Origin: Clostridia bacterium
Lineage (GTDB): Bacteria; Bacillota; Clostridia; Oscillospirales; Acutalibacteraceae
Direction: 5' to 3'
NCBI GenBank assembly: GCA_017407995.1
Contig: JAFQVM010000004.1
Coordinates: 1 to 64,000, forward strand
Length of the DNA: 64,000 nucleotides
The notes under the pieces: generated by a model
The model's input: the letters and a program-made list of their open reading frames with translations, nothing else
Told to the model about the DNA's origin: nothing
Databases searched by the model: none
Program-made: the position numbers and the translations under genes
Shown here: piece after piece, positions 43,426 through 50,861 of the stretch
Layout of the letters: the number at the start of each line of letters is the position of its first letter
How positions within the stretch are numbered: the first letter of the stretch is position 1

Positions 43426-44496
43426 ATGAAAAAGATTGGCAGACAGGTACTTTTTATTGGCACGACACAGGATAATCCCAGGAACGGTGAGGGAGCATTT
43501 ATCAGACTTCAAGACGGAGCGATTATGTTCGGTTATACAGAATTTCTCGGCGATGATTGGGATGATGATGCGAATGCGCAGATTTCTGCTGTGTTTTCTA
43601 AAGATGAGGGTGAAAGTTGGGGCGACAAGAGAGTGCTTTTTGAGAAGCCCCAAAATTCAAAGAATATAATGTGCTTGTCGTTCTTGCGTATGAACAACGG
43701 GGATATCGGCGCATTTTACATAGTGAAGAATGCAGACGGTACAGATAAAATAGTATTAACTCGTTCTGCCGATGAGGGCAAAAGTTGGAGCGAGCCGTTA
43801 AGCTGTATGGACTGTCTCTCGGTGCAGGACTATTATGTTTTAAATAATGATAGAGTTGTAAAGCTTAAAAGCGGACGGATTATTTTTGCAGCTGCAAGGC
43901 ATACGGTGTTCACAGAGCACAAAGATTTTATGCCGGGTGAGATATGCTTCTTTATTTCAAATGATGACGGTGTTACATGGCAAAAGACACAGACAGAGTT
44001 TAGCTGTCCGTTCAAGAGCAACCCTGACGGATATGAAGAACCGGGAATATATGAGTTTCCCGACGGCAGACTGTGGTGTTACATCAGAACGAGTCTTGGT
44101 TTTCAGTACGAAACCTTTTCAACCGATGGCGGCATGAGTTGGACAACTCCCGAACCGAATCTGTTTTTCTCATCTGCGTGTTCGCCGATGCTTGTCAGGG
44201 ATTGCGACAGATACACGGTGGCGGTGTTTAACCCAATACCTGAACATATTCTAAGAAAGGATAGCGAGCCTTGGGGCAGAACTCCATATACCATAGCTAT
44301 CAGCACAGACGGGGGAGCAACATTTGAAAAAGAGAATCTCTTTTATCTTGAAGATGACCCCGACAACGGTTATTGTTATCCTGCAATTATAGAGTGTAAA
44401 GGCGGTTTTCTTGTTGCTTATTACCATAGCAACAACACTGATGTTTGCCTAAACAGCACAAAGATAGTTAAGGTTATGTACGATGAAATCATATAG
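43426..44496 (+). CDS. Sialidase-like BNR-repeat protein
   Basis: A 356-residue six-bladed propeller of the sialidase superfamily. Asp boxes are plain: SKDEGESW, SADEGKSW, SNDDGVTW, STDGGMSW, STDGGATF. No signal peptide, so it is intracellular if the start after AAGGGG is right. The arginine triad of true sialidases is not certain, so other glycan-active enzymes of the superfamily are possible. It heads the accessory gene run. Confidence 0.8.
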   Translation: MKKIGRQVLFIGTTQDNPRNGEGAFIRLQDGAIMFGYTEFLGDDWDDDANAQISAVFSKDEGESWGDKRVLFEKPQNSKNIMCLSFLRMNNGDIGAFYIVKNADGTDKIVLTRSADEGKSWSEPLSCMDCLSVQDYYVLNNDRVVKLKSGRIIFAAARHTVFTEHKDFMPGEICFFISNDDGVTWQKTQTEFSCPFKSNPDGYEEPGIYEFPDGRLWCYIRTSLGFQYETFSTDGGMSWTTPEPNLFFSSACSPMLVRDCDRYTVAVFNPIPEHILRKDSEPWGRTPYTIAISTDGGATFEKENLFYLEDDPDNGYCYPAIIECKGGFLVAYYHSNNTDVCLNSTKIVKVMYDEII

Positions 44497-44515
44497 TAGT
44501 TAAAGCGAGAAAAAT

Positions 44516-45007
44516 ATGAAAAAGGTTATTATAATAGGTTGTCCCGGTTCTGGCAAAACAACATTCGCTGAAAAATTGAATAAATGTACCGGATTGCCAT
44601 TGTTTTATCTGGACGCTATCTGGCATAAACCTGACAAAACCCACATTTCAAGGGAAAATTTTGATGAGTGTATGTCGGAAATATTTTTGATGCCTGAATG
44701 GATAATTGACGGAAATTATAACAGAACAATTGAAGCTCGGCTTGAGCAATGTGATACTGTTTTTCTTTTCGATTTGCCAACAGAGATTTGCTTGCAAGGT
44801 GCAACCGAACGCCTTGGCAAAGGTCGTTATGATTTGCCGTGGATAGAAAAAGAATTGAATCCTGAATTTGAAAGCTTCATTAAAGGTTTTGCAGAAAAAT
44901 CCTTACCGAGAATATACGAATTGATTGAAAAATATAAAGCAAATAAACAAGTAATTATTTTTAAATCACGAGAAGATGCTGATGAGTACTTAAAAAACAT
45001 AAGGTGA
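44516..45007 (+). CDS. P-loop kinase, FlaR/adenylate-kinase-like (copy 1)
   Basis: A 163-residue nucleotide-binding protein with Walker A GCPGSGKTT (8-16), LPLFYLDAIWHKP, and WIIDGNYNRT. These are features of proteins annotated as DNA topology modulation protein FlaR, which look like small kinases of unknown substrate. A related gene lies at 46799. It starts 19 bases after the sialidase-like gene. Confidence 0.78.
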   Translation: MKKVIIIGCPGSGKTTFAEKLNKCTGLPLFYLDAIWHKPDKTHISRENFDECMSEIFLMPEWIIDGNYNRTIEARLEQCDTVFLFDLPTEICLQGATERLGKGRYDLPWIEKELNPEFESFIKGFAEKSLPRIYELIEKYKANKQVIIFKSREDADEYLKNIR

Positions 45008-45011
45008 TAAA

Positions 45012-45842
45012 ATGAAAATTGTCAACACTTGCAATGAAATAAAAGCACTGTTCCACAACGGTTTTGATATGACCGTATGGAGAAAATATGCAAGCGAAAT
45101 ATCAACAGAATTGCCGTCAAAATGTGAAAAAGATGCAAAAGAATATGATTTCAAAAAAGATGTTATTCCTGTTCTTGAATCTGCATTGAATGAAGAAAAA
45201 ATTGATTTCGTAAGCAAAAAATTTCAGATTGTTGTTGATACCCTTAATGCTAATCTCACAAAACTTTTTGACGAAGAACCCTATATTAACATCATTCTTT
45301 ATCTCGGACTTTGCAACGGTGCAGGTTGGGCGACAACGCTAGACGGAAAAGACACAGTGCTGTTAGGCATTGAAAAAATCATTGAGCTCAATTGGGACGA
45401 TGAAATAAATATGCGAGCTCTGATTTTCCATGAAATCGGTCATCTGTGGCATAAATTAGAGAGAAAGTCATATTTCCCCGAGTATACCAAAAGAAGAAAA
45501 TCCGTTCAACAGCTTTATTATGAAGGTGTTGCGATGGTCTGCGAGCATATTTTGTGCGGCGATGATAACTTTTACCATCAGAATGTCGACGGTTGGCTCA
45601 GTTGGTGTACGGAAAATAAAGATGAAATTAAGAGAGAGTATTTGTACCGTCTGAATAAAGGAATCAGTACGCAGGATTTTTTCGGCGATTGGTGTTCTTA
45701 TAAAGGTCATTCGGATGTTGGATATTTTCTCGGCTGCCGTTTTGTAAGACATATGATGGAAACATATTCTCTCAAAGAGATTGCAAATATGTCTTACCGT
45801 ACAGTCAACAGAGAGTATAAAAGGTTTGCGGAAAAGGTTTAA
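45012..45842 (+). CDS. Zinc-metallopeptidase-like protein (HExxH)
   Basis: A 276-residue cytoplasmic protein with FHEIGHLWH (His140, Glu141, His144), the zinc site of gluzincin-type peptidases. A possible third ligand Glu is in YYEGVAMVCEHIL about 25-30 residues later. The fold resembles DUF2268-like proteins. No secretion signal. Starts four bases after the kinase. Confidence 0.72.
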   Translation: MKIVNTCNEIKALFHNGFDMTVWRKYASEISTELPSKCEKDAKEYDFKKDVIPVLESALNEEKIDFVSKKFQIVVDTLNANLTKLFDEEPYINIILYLGLCNGAGWATTLDGKDTVLLGIEKIIELNWDDEINMRALIFHEIGHLWHKLERKSYFPEYTKRRKSVQQLYYEGVAMVCEHILCGDDNFYHQNVDGWLSWCTENKDEIKREYLYRLNKGISTQDFFGDWCSYKGHSDVGYFLGCRFVRHMMETYSLKEIANMSYRTVNREYKRFAEKV

Positions 45843-45854
45843 GTTGGTGACAAA

Positions 45855-46307
45855 ATGAAAACAACAATTGAACCGCTGAAAGCGGAGGAGTATCACAAGT
45901 GTTCAAATATATGGGACATGAAAAAACAGAAGCTTGCTGATAAATGGTATGACGAGATAGTGTCAGGCAACCGTCTTGTTTTTATCTATAAAATAAACGA
46001 CGAGTTTATCGGCGAGGGTGCATTGGTTAAAGACGCCGGTGACCCTGATTACACAGTACCAAACAGACGTATATATGTTTCAAGAATGATTGTTAAAAAG
46101 GAATACAGAAACCGTGGAATCGGCAGCGAAATATTGACCTTTCTTATTGAGAAAGTAAAAAACATGGGGTATTCGGAAATGACAATCGGTGTTGATAAGG
46201 ATAACGCAAGCGCCCTGCATCTGTATAAGAAATTCGGCTTTAACGAAGTGCTCTTTGACGGCGCAGATGAAGATGGCGAATATTTTAAATTGATGAAAAG
46301 GATTTAA
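45855..46307 (+). CDS. GNAT-family N-acetyltransferase
   Basis: A 150-residue acetyl-CoA-dependent transferase: VSRMIVKKEYRNRGIGSEIL is the acetyl-CoA pyrophosphate loop, and NASALHLYKKFGF the conserved end. Substrate unknown; neighbours suggest small-molecule modification. Confidence 0.87.
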   Translation: MKTTIEPLKAEEYHKCSNIWDMKKQKLADKWYDEIVSGNRLVFIYKINDEFIGEGALVKDAGDPDYTVPNRRIYVSRMIVKKEYRNRGIGSEILTFLIEKVKNMGYSEMTIGVDKDNASALHLYKKFGFNEVLFDGADEDGEYFKLMKRI

Positions 46308-46309
46308 AA

Positions 46310-46792
46310 ATGAGTAACTGTGAAACAATCAACCAATACAGCAAAACCTATTCAAATCCGCCTGAAAGGGTGCGAGAGGCAAGCAGAGGTATAGTAATTG
46401 ACGGTGATAAAATATTGCTGTCATATGAAATAAACACCGGAGTTTATATGAGTCCGGGAGGCGGGCTCGAAGAGGGCGAAACTCTTGAGGAATGTTGCAA
46501 AAGGGAACTGCTTGAAGAAACGGGATATATAGTTAAGCCTGTAAAAAGATTTCTTGTAGTCAATGAGTATTGTTTTGAAACTATGTATGTAAGCAATTAT
46601 TTTGTTTGCGAAGTAATCGGCAAAGGTGAGCAAGCTCTGACGGATATCGAAATTGAACACGGTATCACTCCAACGTGGGTAGAAATCAGCAAGGCTATCG
46701 AACTTTTCGGAGACTACGCTTCAAAAAGAGAAGATGTCATGAGCTTGTATCTGCGTGAGTATACAGCGATTAATAAATATCTTGAGGTGTAG
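46310..46792 (+). CDS. Nudix hydrolase
   Basis: A 160-residue protein with the complete Nudix box GGGLEEGETLEECCKRELLE followed by ETGY. It hydrolyses a nucleoside diphosphate linked to another group; the substrate cannot be named. Its ATG is two bases after the GNAT stop. Confidence 0.9.
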   Translation: MSNCETINQYSKTYSNPPERVREASRGIVIDGDKILLSYEINTGVYMSPGGGLEEGETLEECCKRELLEETGYIVKPVKRFLVVNEYCFETMYVSNYFVCEVIGKGEQALTDIEIEHGITPTWVEISKAIELFGDYASKREDVMSLYLREYTAINKYLEV

Positions 46793-46798
46793 AAAAGT

Positions 46799-47299
46799 AT
46801 GAAAATCGCAATTTTAGGCTATGCAGGCAGCGGTAAAACATATCTCTCAAACTATATCTCTGAAAATAAATCAATTCCCGTTCTCCATTTAGACTCGGTA
46901 AAATTTACAAAGGAATGGAAGCCGATTGATGATGCGAGGGTGCTGCCGCAGGTAGCTGACTTTATGAAAAGAGATGACTGGATAATAGACGGTTATTATG
47001 ATTATCTGTTTATGGACGAGCGTCTTGAATCTGCTGATTTGATTGTTCTAATGCTTTTGCCAAGATTAACGTGTTTTTTGAGAGCACTAAAAAGAACCAA
47101 AGAAAGAAGACAAAACGGATATAAAAATGATATGAGTTGGTGGTTTGTGAGGTTTACACTGTTCGGTTGCAGAAACAAAGAAAGACGTCAGCGTTACGCC
47201 GAGATTAAAGAAAAATATAAACATAAAACCGTTGCGTTTAGAACACAACAGCAGGTGGATAAATTTTTAAAGAAATTTATGGAGGACACAAGTGAGTAA
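46799..47299 (+). CDS. P-loop kinase, FlaR/adenylate-kinase-like (copy 2)
   Basis: A 166-residue paralogue of the gene at 44516: Walker A GYAGSGKTY (8-16), VLHLDSVKFTKEW, WIIDGYYDYL. A basic segment (KRTKERRQNGYK, then RNKERRQRYAEIK) could bind nucleic acid. It shares only the general frame with copy 1, so the two have likely separate substrates. Confidence 0.78.
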   Translation: MKIAILGYAGSGKTYLSNYISENKSIPVLHLDSVKFTKEWKPIDDARVLPQVADFMKRDDWIIDGYYDYLFMDERLESADLIVLMLLPRLTCFLRALKRTKERRQNGYKNDMSWWFVRFTLFGCRNKERRQRYAEIKEKYKHKTVAFRTQQQVDKFLKKFMEDTSE

Positions 47300-47948
47300 T
47301 TTAGAAAAAATGTCAGCCTTTTTCGATGCACGTGTAGACGGCTATGACGAGCATATGCTGACTTACATTGAATCGGCAGAGGAGTTTTATCCATATACTG
47401 CCGACTTCTTACCAAAGGGCACAGGTGCTAAAATTCTTGATTTAGGATGCGGTACTGGATTGGAGTTGGAACACTATTTTTCGCTAAACCCTTGTGCAAA
47501 AGTAACAGGAATTGACCTGACGGAAAGTATGCTTAACGCATTAAGAAAAAAGTTTCCCGATAAAGATTTAACATTGATTTTAGGCTCATATTTTGATGTT
47601 CCGCTTGGCGAAAGTGTTTTTGATGCGGCGGTATCGGTGGAGTCACTTCATCATTTCACAAAAGAAGAAAAAATATCTCTTTACACGAAATTACATAAGT
47701 CATTAAAAAACGGCGGATATTTTATCTTGACAGACTATTTTGCTTTATCGGATGAAGATGAAAGAACATACAGGGAAGATTTGATACGTCTGAAAAAGCT
47801 TCAACGAATTAAGGATAATGAATTTTATCATTATGATACTCCTTTGACGGTACAACACGAAAAAGAAGCATTGCTTGAAGCAGGATTTTCTTTTGTTGAG
47901 GAGTTGAAGCATTGGGGAGTAACAGTTACGTTAAAAGCAAGTAAATAA
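47292..47948 (+). CDS. Class I SAM-dependent methyltransferase
   Basis: A 218-residue protein with motif I ILDLGCGTGLELE and motif II VTGIDLTESML. Starts at GTG 47292 inside the previous gene (8-base overlap), preceded by GGAGG. Target unknown. Confidence 0.88.
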   Translation: MSNLEKMSAFFDARVDGYDEHMLTYIESAEEFYPYTADFLPKGTGAKILDLGCGTGLELEHYFSLNPCAKVTGIDLTESMLNALRKKFPDKDLTLILGSYFDVPLGESVFDAAVSVESLHHFTKEEKISLYTKLHKSLKNGGYFILTDYFALSDEDERTYREDLIRLKKLQRIKDNEFYHYDTPLTVQHEKEALLEAGFSFVEELKHWGVTVTLKASK

Positions 47949-47972
47949 TTTTGTTTTGGCAGAGGTGTAAAT

Positions 47973-48761
47973 ATGAAAAACGATATATTGAAACAAAACG
48001 AAAATAGCTGGAATGCCTTAGCTGAAGATTTCTTCGGCGTAACCGCCTTGCCGATACTCGGCTGTTCAATTCCGACGGAAGATGAACTGCACCTTTTCCC
48101 CGACCTAAATGGGAAATCCGTTCTTGAAATGGGCTGTGGCAGCGGCCATTCTTTGAAGTGGTGCGCCGAACATGGTGCGAAAGAACTTTTCGGTCTTGAC
48201 ATTTCCGAGCAGCAGCTTCAAGCAGCAAAAACTCTGCTCAATGAAAGCGGATATTCCTGCACACTTTTTCATCAGCCCATGGAGGAAAACAGAAATATTC
48301 CTCAAAATTATTTTGATGTTGTTTATTCTGTTTATGCAATCGGCTGGACTATCGACCTTGAGAAAACAATCGGAAATGCTGCACAATATCTGAAACAGGG
48401 TGGTGTATATATCTTTTCTTGGGACCATCCGTTTCTTCATTGTGTTGATTTGGAAAGTGTTGCGATTTCAGGAGGCAACAGAACAGTTACCACCGAAGAA
48501 CGCATAATTTTCAGCGGTAACTATCTTGAAGAAGATTATTACACCTTTGAAAAATCCGGTAACCCTCTCACTCTGCAAAACCGTAAGGTTTCAACTTATA
48601 TAAATGCCCTTGCTAATGCAGGTTTTGCTGTTGAAAGGGTAGTTGAAGAAACAAGCGAAACGATTTTAGAAAAATCTTCAGGTTTCAATTCAGGCTACTA
48701 CGCCGATTTCAAGGCAAAACACTTTCCGCTGTCTATAGTTTTTAAGGCAAGAAAGCTGTAA
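47973..48761 (+). CDS. Class I SAM-dependent methyltransferase (second)
   Basis: A 262-residue protein with SAM motif VLEMGCGSGHSLKW and GLDISEQQLQAA. It starts 24 bases after the first methyltransferase behind AGAGGTG. It is less like that enzyme than expected for a recent duplicate. Last gene of the accessory run. Confidence 0.88.
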   Translation: MKNDILKQNENSWNALAEDFFGVTALPILGCSIPTEDELHLFPDLNGKSVLEMGCGSGHSLKWCAEHGAKELFGLDISEQQLQAAKTLLNESGYSCTLFHQPMEENRNIPQNYFDVVYSVYAIGWTIDLEKTIGNAAQYLKQGGVYIFSWDHPFLHCVDLESVAISGGNRTVTTEERIIFSGNYLEEDYYTFEKSGNPLTLQNRKVSTYINALANAGFAVERVVEETSETILEKSSGFNSGYYADFKAKHFPLSIVFKARKL

Positions 48762-48799
48762 AACTCATATGATTTTACTTCTGACTGTTTCTCTATTTT

Positions 48800-48860
48800 G
48801 ACCTGCATTTGACTTGCATTTTTTTATTTGATAGGCGCACAAGTGGTGTACAAATGCAAA
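48800..48860. repeat. Short tandem repeat and inverted copy next to tRNA-Val
   Basis: GACCTGCATTT (48800-48810) and GACTTGCATTT (48811-48821) are back to back, and a partial inverted copy AAATGCAA is at 48852-48859. They lie between the accessory genes and the tRNA, in a 440-base gene-free stretch that otherwise holds the tRNA, its promoter and two terminators. Confidence 0.4.
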
Positions 48861-48884
48861 TTTCATCCAATTAAGCACAAAAAT

Positions 48885-48930
48885 AAAAAGCCTTGAAGTC
48901 CTTATATATCAAGGATTTCAAGGCTTTTTT
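48885..48930 (-). terminator. Terminator of tRNA-Val
   Basis: A long stem with core AAAAAGCCTTGAA/TTCAAGGCTTTTT (48885-48897 with 48917-48929), usable on either strand. It may also end the accessory run. Confidence 0.85.
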
Positions 48931-48932
48931 AG

Positions 48933-49008
48933 TGGTGGACGTTAACGGACTTGAACCGCTGACCCTTCGCACGTCAAGCGAATGCTCTACCAGCTGAGCT
49001 AAACGTCC
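48933..49008 (-). tRNA. tRNA-Val (GAC anticodon)
   Basis: Acceptor GGACGTT/AACGTCC, D-arm AGCTCAGCTGGTAGAGC, anticodon stem TTCGC/GCGAA with loop TTGACGT (anticodon GAC), T-arm GGTTCAAGTCC, discriminator A, and CCA encoded. Confidence 0.97.
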
Positions 49009-49039
49009 ATATTTGCTTGTCTGTCATTCAGCAGAAGTT

Positions 49040-49068
49040 ATTATATACGAAGAGTTAAAAAAAATCAA
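49040..49068 (-). promoter_or_regulatory. Promoter of tRNA-Val
   Basis: Minus strand TTGATT (49063-49068), 17-base spacer, TATAAT (49040-49045). Confidence 0.78.
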
Positions 49069-49154
49069 TAGTAAACCGAAAAATATTTTATTTTTTTAAA
49101 AAGACCTGTTCGGTTTGATATATATAATGTAATAATATATTTGAGATAAAAATA

Positions 49155-49181
49155 TGCGCACGAACTGTAGTTCAATGCGCA
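49155..49181 (-). terminator. Terminator of yaaL-bofA
   Basis: Stem TGCGCAnnGAACT-type (49155-49160 with 49176-49181 as the outer arm, GAACT/AGTTC inside), followed on the minus strand by ATTTTTATC. Confidence 0.7.
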
Positions 49182-49202
49182 GTTTTTAAACGAATTAAAT
49201 TT

Positions 49203-49472
49203 TTATGTTCTGAAAATCACGTTTAACAACAGCATAGATATGACACCGGGCGCACCGAGTGCTGCACCCGCACACAAGGAGTACCAGTTAACGGCGAGAC
49301 TTGTGCCGGTTGCCATTCCGACGAGGTTTACTGCAAAAATGGCTACTACGCCCTGTAGGATAGACTTTATCAGAGCTGAGAATCCTTTTTTTGCGGTAAC
49401 GGCAGTGGCAACGATTGCAAGAGTGGCTATACATGCGGCGGCAATCAGCGCCACTTTAAGCCCTGTTCCCAT
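49203..49472 (-). CDS. bofA: Pro-sigma-K processing inhibitor BofA
   Basis: An 89-residue membrane protein with two to three helices; the C-terminal stretch VNWYSLCAGAALGAPGVISM is the BofA family signature. In Bacillus it holds SpoIVFB inactive together with SpoIVFA until the forespore signals. Its start overlaps the yaaL stop by one base. Its partners are 26 kb away at 22547-23988. Confidence 0.85.
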   Translation of the reverse strand: MGTGLKVALIAAACIATLAIVATAVTAKKGFSALIKSILQGVVAIFAVNLVGMATGTSLAVNWYSLCAGAALGAPGVISMLLLNVIFRT

Positions 49473-49762
49473 TATCCGAAGTACCTCCTTTCGGGTTCAT
49501 AGCATACGGTTAAATCGCTGCTTTCAATGTTTTCTTCCTTGGCCATTTTTAAGAGCCTGTGATAACGTCGTTTTAGGGCTTCGAGTTCATAGATGGCTGC
49601 TTCAACGAGATATTCGTCATCTCCGTATTCAAATCTTTGGTATGCGGCATCCATTTCACGTTTAAGAGCACGTATGTCCTCGAGCAGTTTTTCCTCACGT
49701 GAAGGCTCATCTTCATTCTTTTTAAGCATCCCGGCAAGAAAATATTTAAAGGCGGTATCCAT
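49472..49762 (-). CDS. yaaL: DUF2508 protein YaaL
   Basis: A 96-residue helical protein of the DUF2508 family (REEKLLEDIRALKREMDAAY, and DDEYLVEAAIYELEALKRRY). Function is unknown. In Bacillus yaaL is directly before bofA, the same order as here. AAGGAGG and a sigma-E-type promoter lie just upstream. Confidence 0.85.
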   Translation of the reverse strand: MDTAFKYFLAGMLKKNEDEPSREEKLLEDIRALKREMDAAYQRFEYGDDEYLVEAAIYELEALKRRYHRLLKMAKEENIESSDLTVCYEPERRYFG

Positions 49763-49783
49763 TTTTTTATCCTCCTTGTGTTA

Positions 49784-49812
49784 ATTGTATAGCAATTATG
49801 GGACAAATATGA
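49784..49812 (-). promoter_or_regulatory. Sigma-E-type promoter of yaaL-bofA
   Basis: Minus strand TCATATT (49806-49812, full match to KMATATT), 14-base spacer, TATACAAT (49784-49791, seven of eight of CATACAHT). Confidence 0.7.
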
Positions 49813-49821
49813 TAAAATAAT

Positions 49822-49833
49822 TCAGTATACTGA
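49822..49833 (+). promoter_or_regulatory. 12-bp palindrome before manA, possible operator
   Basis: TCAGTATACTGA is self-complementary and contains a -10-like TATACT. No good -35 fits it. It lies 58 bases before the gene. Confidence 0.3.
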
Positions 49834-49890
49834 GATTTTTTGGAAATACGAGTTTTAACAGACAACTTTTATATAGAAAGGAAGATTTTT

Positions 49891-50838
49891 TTGAACCTTT
49901 ATCCTCTAAAATTAAAGCCCTTTGTTTCGGAGACAGTTTGGGGCGGACGCAGATTGATAGACGAGTATAGTGTTGAAACTGAAAAGCGCAACGCTGCTGA
50001 AGCATGGGTTATGTCATGCCATAAAAACGGAACGGGAGTTGTTGAAAACGGCGAACTTGCGGGGAAGACACTTCGAGAAGTGTATCTTGAGCACCCTGAA
50101 ATAGGTGGTAAGAACTGCGAGGGATTTTCAGATTTCCCTGTTCTTATAAAATTTATTGATGCGGCGGCGGATTTGTCTGTTCAGGTACATCCAGATGATG
50201 CATACTGTGCTGAGAAAGGTGCGGGTGCTGGTAAGACGGAGTCGTGGTATATTCTCGATTGCGAGCCGGGTGCATACCTTTTGCTTGGTTTTAAAGAGAA
50301 GATAACAAAAGAGCAGTTTGAACAGGCGATAAAGAGTGATACTTTGATGGACTATGTTCAGAAAGTGCCGGTTAAAAAGGGCGATTTCTTCTTTATTGAG
50401 GCAGGAACTCTTCATGCTATCTGTAAAGGCATTTTACTTGCCGAAGTTCAACAGAACTCAGATACCACTTACAGAATATATGATTATGGTCGTATGGGTC
50501 TTGACGGAAAGCCTCGTGAGCTTCATGTTGAGGATGCCGTAAATGTCACAAAGCTTGAAGAGTACAAAAACCCTTGTACACCAACGGTTACAGACGGAAA
50601 AACTCAGCTTGTTTCATGCCCGTTTTTTACCGAGAGCGTGTTTGAGGTTAACGGTTCGGTTGACGGTTTTGCTGATGATAACTCCTTTGTATCGATACTT
50701 GTTCTTGATGGTCAGGGAGAGCTTTTGTGTAAAGGTGAAAAGCTTGACATAAAGAAAGGCGACAGTATATTTGTTCCTGCAGGTTGTGGCTCCTATACCT
50801 TAAGCGGAACTTTGAGTATTTTGGAAACTACGGTATAA
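49891..50838 (+). CDS. manA: Mannose-6-phosphate isomerase, class I
   Basis: A 315-residue cupin enzyme that interconverts mannose-6-phosphate and fructose-6-phosphate. Zinc ligands are in SVQVHPDDAY and LAEVQQNSDTTYRIYDYGR, with KTESWYILD between. The start is TTG 49891, six bases after AAAGGAAG; the frame is open further upstream but has no ribosome site. It feeds mannose from the mannosidase downstream into glycolysis. Confidence 0.92.
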   Translation: MNLYPLKLKPFVSETVWGGRRLIDEYSVETEKRNAAEAWVMSCHKNGTGVVENGELAGKTLREVYLEHPEIGGKNCEGFSDFPVLIKFIDAAADLSVQVHPDDAYCAEKGAGAGKTESWYILDCEPGAYLLLGFKEKITKEQFEQAIKSDTLMDYVQKVPVKKGDFFFIEAGTLHAICKGILLAEVQQNSDTTYRIYDYGRMGLDGKPRELHVEDAVNVTKLEEYKNPCTPTVTDGKTQLVSCPFFTESVFEVNGSVDGFADDNSFVSILVLDGQGELLCKGEKLDIKKGDSIFVPAGCGSYTLSGTLSILETTV

Positions 50839-50861
50839 ATTAATCGAAACGGAAAACAAAA

